7,731 bases of DNA, taken from assembly GCA_003978135.1 (NCBI GenBank), contig QOAL01000077.1:1-7731 (forward strand), in the 5' to 3' direction. Origin of the DNA: Thermodesulfatator sp. Its GTDB lineage: Bacteria > Desulfobacterota > Dissulfuribacteria > Dissulfuribacterales > QOAL01. The position numbers and the translations under genes are program-made. The notes under the pieces are model-generated. The model was not told the origin of the DNA. It saw nothing but the letters and a program-made list of their open reading frames with translations, and did not search any database. Below are positions 1 through 5,629 of the stretch, one piece after another (the stretch's first letter is position 1; every line of letters starts with the position of its first letter).

Positions 1-126
1 CGGCTGTTGGTGAATCTTGAAAGAAACTGCCCGGGCCCAGGCTATGAGGACAAAGGGGGACTGGTCTCCAGCAAAGTCATGGTGAAAGGAGCTCGTCTTT
101 TTTCCTTTCATACGTGGATCTGCTGA
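1..126 (+). CDS. Possible C-terminal fragment of an unidentified gene
   Basis: Frame 1 is open from the window edge to a TGA at 124-126, giving about 41 residues that begin RLLVNLERNCPGPGYEDKGG. The other two plus-strand frames close within the first 20 bases. If real, the gene would run tail-to-tail into the lipoprotein gene on the minus strand, overlapping its 3' end by about 50 bases. I do not recognise the sequence and see no domain motif. The overlap and short length make chance openness quite possible, and positions 1-76 may equally be plain intergenic DNA. Confidence 0.25.
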   Translation, partial: RLLVNLERNCPGPGYEDKGGLVSSKVMVKGARLFSFHTWIC

Positions 127-994
127 TGGCCCCGCTGTTGTAAAGCTCCCTCAAGACCTGCAGCTTTCTCCTGGTTTCCGGGTCATCCACGGTTTTGGGC
201 ACAGTGGGTGCGACTACTGTCTGGCCATGGGGCCTGAAATCTTCGGGTTCTTTTTGCTGTTCTACAACAGGGGGGGGAGTCACGGCCTTTTCAAAATCTT
301 TAACCGTGGATTTTACTGGTTCGTAAACACGGTCCAGGTCAAGTATCAGCCAGTTGGAATAATAATTTTCCTGAAAAAAACCGAATTTGCCTTTTTTATA
401 CTTTTTAAGAGACATTCCAGGCATTAACACAAAATTCCAATCGTTTGACAGGGCCCTTTGGGTGGGATCGCTCACGAACTGCCTCACTGCAGTTTGATAA
501 TTGTCGCATTGATAGCTGACCACCCTCATCACCAGATTCAACTTGCCATCTTTCTTGAAAAAGATTCCGCTGGTAAAGAGATCATGGTTGAATATCCAGA
601 GAAAGGATTTGCCCTGCATAAAGGAAAAATCGATAACCTCATCGGGTTGTGCCTGGCTGAATGCATCCTGCAGAGGTTTTAAAAGCACCCTTCTGACCTT
701 GTTAGGGAATAATTTTCTCCTGGCCTTTTTCCCCACAACATGGTTGTCTTCCACGTAAATACCGGCCAGGATATTGTTCAGTTTGGCCAGGCTTATATTA
801 AATGGGTGTTCAAAACCCCCCTTTTTGACCACTTCAGAGCCGGAATTGTATTTGACAAGCCGAACCCTCCAGTTTTCTCCACTGGCTATTGCACGGAACT
901 CATTCCTTTGCAGGATGGCGCAGCCGCAAGCCAAACACATTGTGAATAAAATTAGTATTAGAAGATAAAAGGGTAAGGATCGGTATTTTTGCAT
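77..994 (-). CDS. Putative lipoprotein with C-terminal SHOCT motif
   Basis: The protein has 305 residues and unknown function. Its N-terminus looks like an export signal: basic MQKYR, then a hydrophobic run (about residues 7-22) ending CLACGC. This resembles a lipobox, with Cys23 or Cys25 as the lipidated residue, although neither choice gives a textbook L-A-G-C. Residues 30-230 form a soluble region rich in aromatic and basic residues that I cannot assign. Residues 238-272 are a proline-rich, low-complexity linker. The last ~30 residues (about 275-303, KLQVLRELYNSGAISRSTYE then RKKDELL) match the SHOCT pattern, a short C-terminal helical motif usually found on membrane or cell-surface proteins and thought to aid oligomerisation. 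Inferred location is the periplasmic face of a membrane. A GGAGG lies about 20 bases upstream of the ATG, unusually far, with an AACAG/CTGTT inverted repeat in between. A CTG three codons upstream would sit at better spacing but is a rare start. The gene is probably monocistronic; nagZ lies upstream in the same direction but is separated by repeats. Confidence 0.75.
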   Translation of the reverse strand: MQKYRSLPFYLLILILFTMCLACGCAILQRNEFRAIASGENWRVRLVKYNSGSEVVKKGGFEHPFNISLAKLNNILAGIYVEDNHVVGKKARRKLFPNKVRRVLLKPLQDAFSQAQPDEVIDFSFMQGKSFLWIFNHDLFTSGIFFKKDGKLNLVMRVVSYQCDNYQTAVRQFVSDPTQRALSNDWNFVLMPGMSLKKYKKGKFGFFQENYYSNWLILDLDRVYEPVKSTVKDFEKAVTPPPVVEQQKEPEDFRPHGQTVVAPTVPKTVDDPETRRKLQVLRELYNSGAISRSTYERKKDELLSP

Positions 995-1090
995 TGGGAA
1001 CAGTCTGTCTGTTTCCTCCGGCCACTTTAGAAAATTAACTGTTTTAATATTCAGGCAAGACTAATAAAATCTGCCAGGCTTTGCAATTGA
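995..1090. other. Intergenic leader of the lipoprotein gene
   Basis: This AT-rich stretch lies between the 5' end of the minus-strand lipoprotein gene and the repeat starting at 1091. On the minus strand it carries the GGAGG and the AACAG-ACAGA-CTGTT inverted repeat mentioned for that gene. A promoter for the lipoprotein must lie here or in the repeat, but I see no convincing -35/-10 pair. Confidence 0.5.
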
Positions 1091-1274
1091 GGGGCTGTCC
1101 AAAAATAACTTGTGTCCATCCAGAAATAGGTGATTTTGTTCGAGGACAAGGGGCAAGGAGGCGAAAAAGCGCAGTGTACTTGGCGAATATGAGCATTTTT
1201 CGCCGACGATCAACACGGTCATGGGGCAAAAGGGCCATTTATGCATGGACACTAACTTGGCGATTTCGTATCTT
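1091..1274. repeat. Truncated copy of foldback repeat A, interrupted by element B
   Basis: Positions 1091-1111 are identical to the left end of the complete repeat at 4582-4602, including the 18-bp terminal repeat GGGGCTGTCCAAAAATAA. The match resumes at 1259-1273 (GGCGATTTCG, then T instead of C, then ATCT), corresponding to 4603-4617. Joining the two pieces gives 35 of 36 matching positions. The matching right-hand terminal repeat (TTATTTTTGGACAGCCCC) is absent, so only the left end survives, fused to the 3' end of nagZ. The last few nagZ codons lie inside this repeat. Confidence 0.75.
1112..1252. mobile_element. Element B: ~141-bp non-coding foldback (MITE-like) insertion
   Basis: The ends are perfect 8-bp inverted repeats, GTGTCCAT (1112-1119) and ATGGACAC (1245-1252). 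They are flanked by a direct repeat TAACTT (1106-1111 and 1253-1258; 7 bases if the following G is counted). The other copy of the host repeat has a single TAACTT at 4597-4602 and no insert, so it represents the empty site. The interior is also self-complementary: GGCGAAAAA (1160-1168) pairs with TTTTTCGCC (1196-1204), and the outer arms share GTGTCCAT, CA, AAAT and TTTTG in order. Short frames here are open by chance only. There is no transposase gene, so movement would need one supplied elsewhere. The element family is not identified. Confidence 0.65.
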
Positions 1275-2268
1275 CCTTTAAGACAACTCTATGAATCCGG
1301 GAAATGGATTCATTTAGTCGTTTACTGCTGATCCGGCCATGTTCAATGGCCTGTCTTAGGCTCTCAAGGGCTTCCCTCACCTTGTCTTGGTGGTTACATA
1401 TAAGTAAAAGATCGTGCCCTGCTGCAAAGCCTTCTGTTGCTGCTTGCCCTATGCTGTCATGAACCGTTATTCCCTTCATTTCCAGGTCATCCGAAAGGAG
1501 CAGTCCCTTGAACCCCAGTTCTTTTCTCAGTAATTCATGGGCAATTTTTTTCGAGAACGTGGCGGGACGGGAAGGTTCCACAGATGTGAACACAACATGG
1601 GAGGTCATCATGGCTTTAACTCCCGCCTTGATTGCATGAACGAAAGGAATCAAGTCATTGCTCAGCTCTTCCTGGTTTGAGTCCACCACAGGCCTGTCAA
1701 GATGGGGATCTACCTCCACGCGTCCTATGCCTGGGAAATGCTTGGCCGTTGCGACTATGCCCCTTTCCTGAATGGTTTTGATGTAAATACGCCCCAGTTT
1801 TGCCACCGTTTCCGGCTGGGAACCAAGGCAGCGGCCCTTCAGGACGTTTTTTTCTGCCTGAAGACAAAGGTCAAGCACGGGGGCAAGGTTCATGTTTATC
1901 CCCATGCTGTTCAGCATGTCAGCAGTTTTTTGGGCCAGCTCCTTTATGGTATGCCCTGGATCAGTTGACGTGGCGATGTCCTTTGCCGAGGGGATATCAG
2001 GGAAAAGAGGCGGCCTGAGCCTCCTTACCGGGCCTCCCTCCTGATCTATGGCAATTAAAGGATCAAGGCCTTGTCTTGCACAGGTCCTTCTAATGTCATT
2101 GCAGAGCCTGGAAAGGGCATGGGGGCCATCCCTGCAATTTCTGGTAAAGAGGATGAAATTGCAAACACCGTATTTCTCAATGAGAAGCCTGGTTTGAGCA
2201 TCCATGGCAGTACCCGGCAGGCCTGTCATAATCACACTGCCAAGGCCTGAATCTTTATAGAAATTCAT
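1252..2268 (-). CDS. nagZ: Beta-N-acetylhexosaminidase NagZ (glycoside hydrolase family 3)
   Basis: NagZ is a cytoplasmic enzyme that removes N-acetylglucosamine from GlcNAc-1,6-anhydroMurNAc peptides during peptidoglycan recycling. The 338-residue length fits the single-domain proteobacterial form, and no signal peptide is seen. The motifs run in order: FILFTRN (38-44), AIDQEGGPVRRL (73-84), AKHFPGIG (175-182), D187-P-H189 (the His that serves as acid/base in this family) and LLSDDLEMKG (257-266), where Asp260 aligns with the catalytic nucleophile. The usual KHFPGHG is KHFPGIG here, a local substitution outside the catalytic pair. The N-terminus reaches the expected first strand (IMTGLPGT), supporting the start, although no strong ribosome-binding site is visible. 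The C-terminus is complete through the final helix (IHRVVLK). The last residues DTKSPS and the TAG stop fall in the repeat, so the tail has probably been rewritten by insertion. The gene is divergent from uppP, which acts in the same broad process of wall turnover. Confidence 0.92.
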   Translation of the reverse strand: MNFYKDSGLGSVIMTGLPGTAMDAQTRLLIEKYGVCNFILFTRNCRDGPHALSRLCNDIRRTCARQGLDPLIAIDQEGGPVRRLRPPLFPDIPSAKDIATSTDPGHTIKELAQKTADMLNSMGINMNLAPVLDLCLQAEKNVLKGRCLGSQPETVAKLGRIYIKTIQERGIVATAKHFPGIGRVEVDPHLDRPVVDSNQEELSNDLIPFVHAIKAGVKAMMTSHVVFTSVEPSRPATFSKKIAHELLRKELGFKGLLLSDDLEMKGITVHDSIGQAATEGFAAGHDLLLICNHQDKVREALESLRQAIEHGRISSKRLNESISRIHRVVLKEDTKSPS

Positions 2269-2351
2269 TTGTGCACCAGCTCTTCATGAATTATTCTTTT
2301 TTTGGCGATAAGCTCTCCACTTAATTCTAAAGGCATGGTGCATACTATCAG
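2269..2351. promoter_or_regulatory. Divergent nagZ-uppP intergenic region
   Basis: These 83 bases separate the two divergent start codons and should hold both promoters. On the plus strand TTGGCG followed 17 bases later by TTCTAA is a poor sigma-70 match. A six-codon frame starts at 2335 (ATG GTG CAT ACT ATC AGA) and stops at TGA 2353-2355, overlapping the uppP ATG (2352-2354) as ATGA. The only Shine-Dalgarno-like AAGG (2330-2333) is one base from that small frame and 18 bases from uppP. Neither promoter can be assigned with confidence. Confidence 0.4.
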
Positions 2352-3143
2352 ATGAACATTTGGGAAGCAGTATTTTTGGGAATTTTGCAGGGAATAACTG
2401 AATTTCTGCCTGTATCAAGTTCAGGACACCTAGTCTTGGCCGAGTATTTCCTTGGGCTCAAGGAAACTAGTCTTGCGTTTGATGTTACCTTGCATTTAGG
2501 CACTCTACTGGCTGTTCTGGCATTTTTCTACGGGGATTGGACAGAAATGCTCAGGGCATTTTTACCCGGCCGGGCTTCTGAAAGTAAAAGGAAGCTTTTT
2601 TTCTTTTTGATTGCAGGCACTATACCAGGTGCGCTGGCAGGTTTCCTGCTGGAACACGCTGTTTCCACTACTCTCAGGTCTCCATGGGTGGTAGTCTGCA
2701 CCCTTGCTGGAGTGGCAATGCTGCTGGGTCTGGCAGAAAGACTTGCCCGCCATGAAAGGGCCTTTTCATCCATCAGGCTTCCAGATGCAGTCCTCATCGG
2801 GATTTCCCAGGCCCTTGCAGTAATTCCCGGAGTTTCCAGGAGTGGTATTACCATGACCTGTGGACTTTTTCTGGGCCTTAGCAGGGAGGCTGCTGCTCGT
2901 TTTTCCTTTCTTCTGTCTGCCCCTATCATAGCCGGCGCTGGCTTGTATGAAGGGCTAAAACTCCTTAGGTATGGCGGCACCGATATCACATGGAACTATC
3001 TTTATGGTTTTATCGCCTCTGCCGTTTCCGGCTATCTGGTTATTGCGTTTCTCATGAACTATCTGAAGACACACACCTTTTATCCATTTGTTATCTACCG
3101 GCTATTTATTGCCGCCGTGGTGGCTGCCATACTCGTTTTCTGA
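2352..3143 (+). CDS. uppP: Undecaprenyl-diphosphatase UppP (BacA family)
   Basis: UppP dephosphorylates undecaprenyl pyrophosphate to undecaprenyl phosphate, the lipid carrier for peptidoglycan and other envelope polymers. Excess enzyme gives bacitracin resistance. The protein is 263 residues, normal for the family, and strongly hydrophobic with about eight membrane segments expected in the inner membrane. Both family signatures are present: the (E/Q)xxxE motif as Q13-G-I-T-E17, continuing FLPVSSSGH to His26, and PGVSRSGIT (159-167), with Arg163 the conserved active-site arginine. The start is supported because the first motif sits at the expected distance from the N-terminus, but the ribosome-binding site is weak. 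The gene converges on der with only 24 bases between stop codons, and no clear terminator separates them. It belongs to the BacA type, not the PAP2 phosphatases that do the same job. Confidence 0.95.
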   Translation: MNIWEAVFLGILQGITEFLPVSSSGHLVLAEYFLGLKETSLAFDVTLHLGTLLAVLAFFYGDWTEMLRAFLPGRASESKRKLFFFLIAGTIPGALAGFLLEHAVSTTLRSPWVVVCTLAGVAMLLGLAERLARHERAFSSIRLPDAVLIGISQALAVIPGVSRSGITMTCGLFLGLSREAAARFSFLLSAPIIAGAGLYEGLKLLRYGGTDITWNYLYGFIASAVSGYLVIAFLMNYLKTHTFYPFVIYRLFIAAVVAAILVF

Positions 3144-3167
3144 AAAATATGCCCTGGCGAAAAGGGA

Positions 3168-4529
3168 TTACCTTTCCCTGAGGATGATCTTGATGGGCGT
3201 GTGTTGGATGTTTAGCTCCTGCCTGAAGAAGTTTTCGAGGAATCTGCGGTAATGCTGGGGGAAAAGGCCTGGATAATTTGTAAAAAAGGTGAGTACAGGT
3301 GGCTTGGTGCCAGTCTGTGTGACGTAAAATATTTTAAGAAAGTGTCCCTTGGTCACCGGGGGATTTCTTCTCAGCAGGGCCTGTTTAAGTATTCTGTTCA
3401 ATCTGCCCGTTGATTCCCTGAAGGTGAAATCTTCATGTACCTGGTCTATCATGGGAAAAAGCTTGCTTACATTTCTGCCTGTGGCTGCTGAAATATTGAG
3501 GTGGGGCGCATATGGAAGCATTTTTCTGAGGATCTTTGCTTCCTGGTTAAGTACCTTTCTCAATTTTCTGTCTTCCTTTACCAGGTCCCATTTGTTGAAT
3601 ACTGTGATACAGCCCCTGGCATAGTCCCTGGTATATCCGGCCAGCCGTCTGTCCTGTTCCGTGATCCCCTCGGATGCGTCGAATACGCAGATGGCAAGGT
3701 CAGAAGTCCTGATGGATTCTATGGCTTTGAGTACACTGAATTTTTCTACTCTGTGCCTGACTCTGGCTCTTTTCCGAATGCCTGCGGTATCAACAAAGAT
3801 GATATCCTTCATGTCCTTTCTTTGAAAAAGGCAATCTATGCTGTCCCTGGTGGTGCCGGGAATGTCTGAAACAACCATCCTTTCCTGTCCAACGAGCCTG
3901 TTCATTATAGAGGACTTGCCTACATTCGGTCTCCCAATGAGGCAGACGCGGATGGCATTTTCCTCTTCGTCAGCCAGCAGGGCCTCTTTCTGTTTCCCCG
4001 GCTCCGGGACAGGGCATACATTTCGGATTCGCTCCATGAGTTCTTCCATGCCTCGTCCGGTCTTGGCAGAGATCATTGTGAAATCCGAGATGCCGGTTTC
4101 ATAGAACTCCAGGGCAGATGCCTCGGCATTTTCGGATTCCACCTTGTTAATAACTGCAATACATGGTTTGAAAGATTTTCTGGCCAGCATGGCTATTTCA
4201 AGATCTTCCGGGTGAATGCCTGCATTAGCATCGAACATGATACAAAGAAAATCTGCCTGTTCTATGGCCTTCCTGGTCTGGCTCTGGACCAGGGAGTTGA
4301 GCCCATCCTGATTATCCCCGCTGGAAAGCCCGGCAGTATCTATGACTTCCACCATCCTTCCCTGAATTTCAATCACCGCATGCCTTCTGTCCCTGGTGAG
4401 CCCTGGAGTGCTGTCCACCAGGGCGTTTTTGGTGCCAGTGAGCCTGTTGAACAAGGTTGATTTGCCAACGTTAGGTCTGCCTATAAGGGCCATGACGGGC
4501 ATTTTTTTTGTTTCAGCCATGGTATTCAT
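3168..4529 (-). CDS. der: Ribosome assembly GTPase Der (EngA)
   Basis: Der is an essential bacterial GTPase with two G domains in tandem. It acts in maturation of the 50S subunit. The 453 residues show the full layout. G domain 1 has GRPNVGKS (17-24), TPGLTRD (41-47), DTAG (64-67) and NKVE (128-131). G domain 2 has GRPNVGKS (199-206), PGTTRD (224-229), DTAG (247-250) and NKWD (312-315). A C-terminal KH-like domain follows (about 355-453), with the conserved PPVTKGHFLKIFYVTQTGTK block and the YRRFLENFFR helix. The first G4 motif ends in Glu where NKxD is usual. This is a conservative change and the second domain is canonical, so the protein is likely functional. Two ATGs (codons 1 and 4) could start it; neither has a good Shine-Dalgarno sequence. 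The gene stands alone on the minus strand, and its 5' end is only 52 bases from foldback repeat A, so the promoter lies in that gap or in the repeat. Confidence 0.96.
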   Translation of the reverse strand: MNTMAETKKMPVMALIGRPNVGKSTLFNRLTGTKNALVDSTPGLTRDRRHAVIEIQGRMVEVIDTAGLSSGDNQDGLNSLVQSQTRKAIEQADFLCIMFDANAGIHPEDLEIAMLARKSFKPCIAVINKVESENAEASALEFYETGISDFTMISAKTGRGMEELMERIRNVCPVPEPGKQKEALLADEEENAIRVCLIGRPNVGKSSIMNRLVGQERMVVSDIPGTTRDSIDCLFQRKDMKDIIFVDTAGIRKRARVRHRVEKFSVLKAIESIRTSDLAICVFDASEGITEQDRRLAGYTRDYARGCITVFNKWDLVKEDRKLRKVLNQEAKILRKMLPYAPHLNISAATGRNVSKLFPMIDQVHEDFTFRESTGRLNRILKQALLRRNPPVTKGHFLKIFYVTQTGTKPPVLTFFTNYPGLFPQHYRRFLENFFRQELNIQHTPIKIILRER

Positions 4530-4581
4530 AATGTTCAGGAGATTGCTTTTTACCAGCTTTTAAGCTATTGAGAAACTCTAT
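4530..4581. other. Short 5' leader region of der
   Basis: Only 52 bases lie between the der start and repeat A. They are AT-rich and contain a small AGCTT/AAGCT inverted repeat near 4555-4566. Reading toward der, the repeat's outward end offers TTGGAC, a -35-like hexamer, followed 17 bases later by CAATAG, a poor -10. I do not call a promoter from this. Confidence 0.35.
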
Positions 4582-4760
4582 GGGGCTGTCCAAAAATAAC
4601 TTGGCGATTTCGCATCTCATGTTCAGGCCATCTTGAGCTGAACTTCAATCACAAAATCATGGGTGTAGCCCGGCTACGCCTGCGGTTTTGTTCAATCAGT
4701 TCAACTCAGCCTGACCTAAATCTGAGCGTGACATCATCCAATTTATTTTTGGACAGCCCC
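4582..4760. repeat. Repeat A: complete 179-bp foldback (MITE-like) element
   Basis: Perfect 18-bp terminal inverted repeats bound it: GGGGCTGTCCAAAAATAA (4582-4599) and its reverse complement (4743-4760). The match extends to 23 bp with one mismatch. The exact midpoint, 4671, is the centre of GTAGCC-C-GGCTAC (4665-4677). Between centre and ends the arms pair imperfectly: CAAAA with TTTTG, GAGCTGAACT with AGTTCAACTC, and CTCA with TGAG. The whole element can therefore fold into one long hairpin. It has no coding frame of note. Flanking bases (CTAT on the left, CAAG on the right) show no obvious target duplication. A second, incomplete copy lies at 1091. A transposon-derived miniature element or a structured intergenic repeat both fit. 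Confidence 0.8.
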
Positions 4761-4932
4761 CAAGCATCCAGGTTTTTTTGACTGGTTGCGTTCATTGTTT
4801 TTTTCTTTTTACCTGCGAAGGTCTGAATTTCCCGATCTGCATAACAAGTTCAGACAGTCATTAGCAAATGTCAATAAATTATAGTATCTTTTTCTTTTTA
4901 GAACTGACCACAGAAAATGGAGGTTTCTTAAT
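4761..4932 (+). promoter_or_regulatory. Upstream region of the DJ-1 family gene
   Basis: This 172-base AT-rich leader has long T tracts (4772-4779, 4797-4809, 4889-4898). A TATAGT at 4880-4885 could be a -10 box, but no good -35 lies at standard spacing. TTGACT at 4778-4783 lacks a partner -10. The promoter for the downstream gene most likely lies here. I see no riboswitch, small open frame or RNA gene. Confidence 0.35.
4919..4923 (+). promoter_or_regulatory. Shine-Dalgarno site (GGAGG) of the DJ-1 family gene
   Basis: GGAGG ends nine bases before the ATG at 4933. It is the best-spaced strong ribosome-binding site in the window and fixes the start of the gene. Confidence 0.8.
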
Positions 4933-5484
4933 ATGCCCAAGAATGCGGTTATAATCCTTGCTCCAGGTTATGAAGAGCTGGAGGCTGTTGCTGTAGTGGA
5001 TATCTTGAGAAGAGGAGGAGTGGACATAAAGATTGCGGCAGCTGGGATGTCTCCTGTGCCATCGGCCAGGGATGTAAAAATAGAGCCTGATATAACCCTG
5101 GATCAGGCCAGGACCTCTGTTTTCGACCTGATAGTCCTGCCCGGTGGCATTGACAGCACGGAAACCCTGGCTTCTGATAAAACCGTTGTGGCCATGCTTG
5201 AGAACCAGTTGGATAATGGTCGGCTGGTCGGTGCAATATGTGCAGCACCCACGGTTTTAGACAGGCACGGGCTGTCCAAGGGCAAGGTCATCTGCTGTCA
5301 TCCAGTGTGCAGGGATGCAGTAAGGCAGTCGACCCTGTCTGAGGAGAGGGTAATAGAGGACGGACAGATTATTACAAGTCAGGGCCCTGGAACAGCTCTT
5401 GAGTTTGCCTTCAGGCTTTTGGAGCGCCTGGAGGGGAAGGACAAGGCAGAAGAGGTGAACAAAGGGGTTCTGGCCAAACTCTAA
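4933..5484 (+). CDS. DJ-1/PfpI family protein, YajL/DJ-1 subgroup
   Basis: The 183-residue single-domain protein has the usual size for bacterial YajL and human DJ-1, and no signal peptide, so it is cytosolic. Key residues are visible: Glu17 in PGYEELEAV, matching the glutamate that supports the reactive cysteine; Cys103 in GAICAAPTVL, the nucleophile-elbow cysteine; and His123 in CCHP, close to the position of DJ-1 His126. The late block TSQGPGTALEFAFRLLERL is typical of the DJ-1/YajL branch rather than PfpI proteases or the Hsp31 group. The family is linked to oxidative and carbonyl stress. Reported activities (glyoxalase, protein deglycase, chaperone, cysteine-sulfinate redox sensing) remain disputed, so I give no specific reaction. 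Two extra cysteines at 121-122 are notable. It lies upstream of the heat-shock sigma factor gene in the same direction, with a 145-base gap. Confidence 0.92.
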   Translation: MPKNAVIILAPGYEELEAVAVVDILRRGGVDIKIAAAGMSPVPSARDVKIEPDITLDQARTSVFDLIVLPGGIDSTETLASDKTVVAMLENQLDNGRLVGAICAAPTVLDRHGLSKGKVICCHPVCRDAVRQSTLSEERVIEDGQIITSQGPGTALEFAFRLLERLEGKDKAEEVNKGVLAKL

Positions 5485-5550
5485 ACAGTATTGAATTTTC
5501 TGGGACTTAGTCAAGATTAGTGCTTGTCTGCCTCTAAAAAATGCCGGCAG

Positions 5551-5580
5551 TGGCCTAATTGGCCAAAAAGGCTGTTTTTC
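5551..5580 (+). terminator. Possible weak intrinsic terminator after the DJ-1 gene
   Basis: The short hairpin TGGCC-TAATT-GGCCA (5551-5565) is followed after nine bases by five Ts (5575-5579). An alternative three-base GCC/GGC stem abuts the T run more closely. Either stem is short, so read-through into the sigma factor gene is plausible. Confidence 0.25.
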
Positions 5581-5629
5581 GTTTATGGCTGGATCAAAAC
5601 CCGGTCGTTGAACCTACACTGGGAACATT

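Noticed and set aside
227..968. Several plus-strand open frames of 64-74 codons opposite the lipoprotein gene
   Set aside because: They overlap a convincing minus-strand coding frame with signal peptide and SHOCT tail, and their translations show no domain or start signals.
1091..1274. CRISPR array or tandem repeat
   Set aside because: There are only two dispersed copies of repeat A with inverted symmetry, and no regularly spaced direct repeats.
1044..1281. Small open frames on both strands across the repeat region
   Set aside because: They coincide with the palindromic repeat, and their translations are low-complexity chance products with no ribosome-binding sites.
2390..2412. Missing first glutamate in the UppP active site
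   Set aside because: The family motif is (E/Q)xxxE, so Q13 with E17 is a normal variant and not a defect.
2528..2989. A 153-codon minus-strand frame inside uppP
   Set aside because: The plus strand carries both UppP catalytic motifs over the same bases, and the antisense translation has no recognisable features.
3141..3180. Bidirectional terminator between uppP and der
   Set aside because: Only a five-base AAAGG/CCTTT stem is present without a good T run, too weak to call.
3501..3869. A 122-codon plus-strand frame opposite der
   Set aside because: It is antisense to the second G domain and its spacer, which are strongly conserved in the minus frame.
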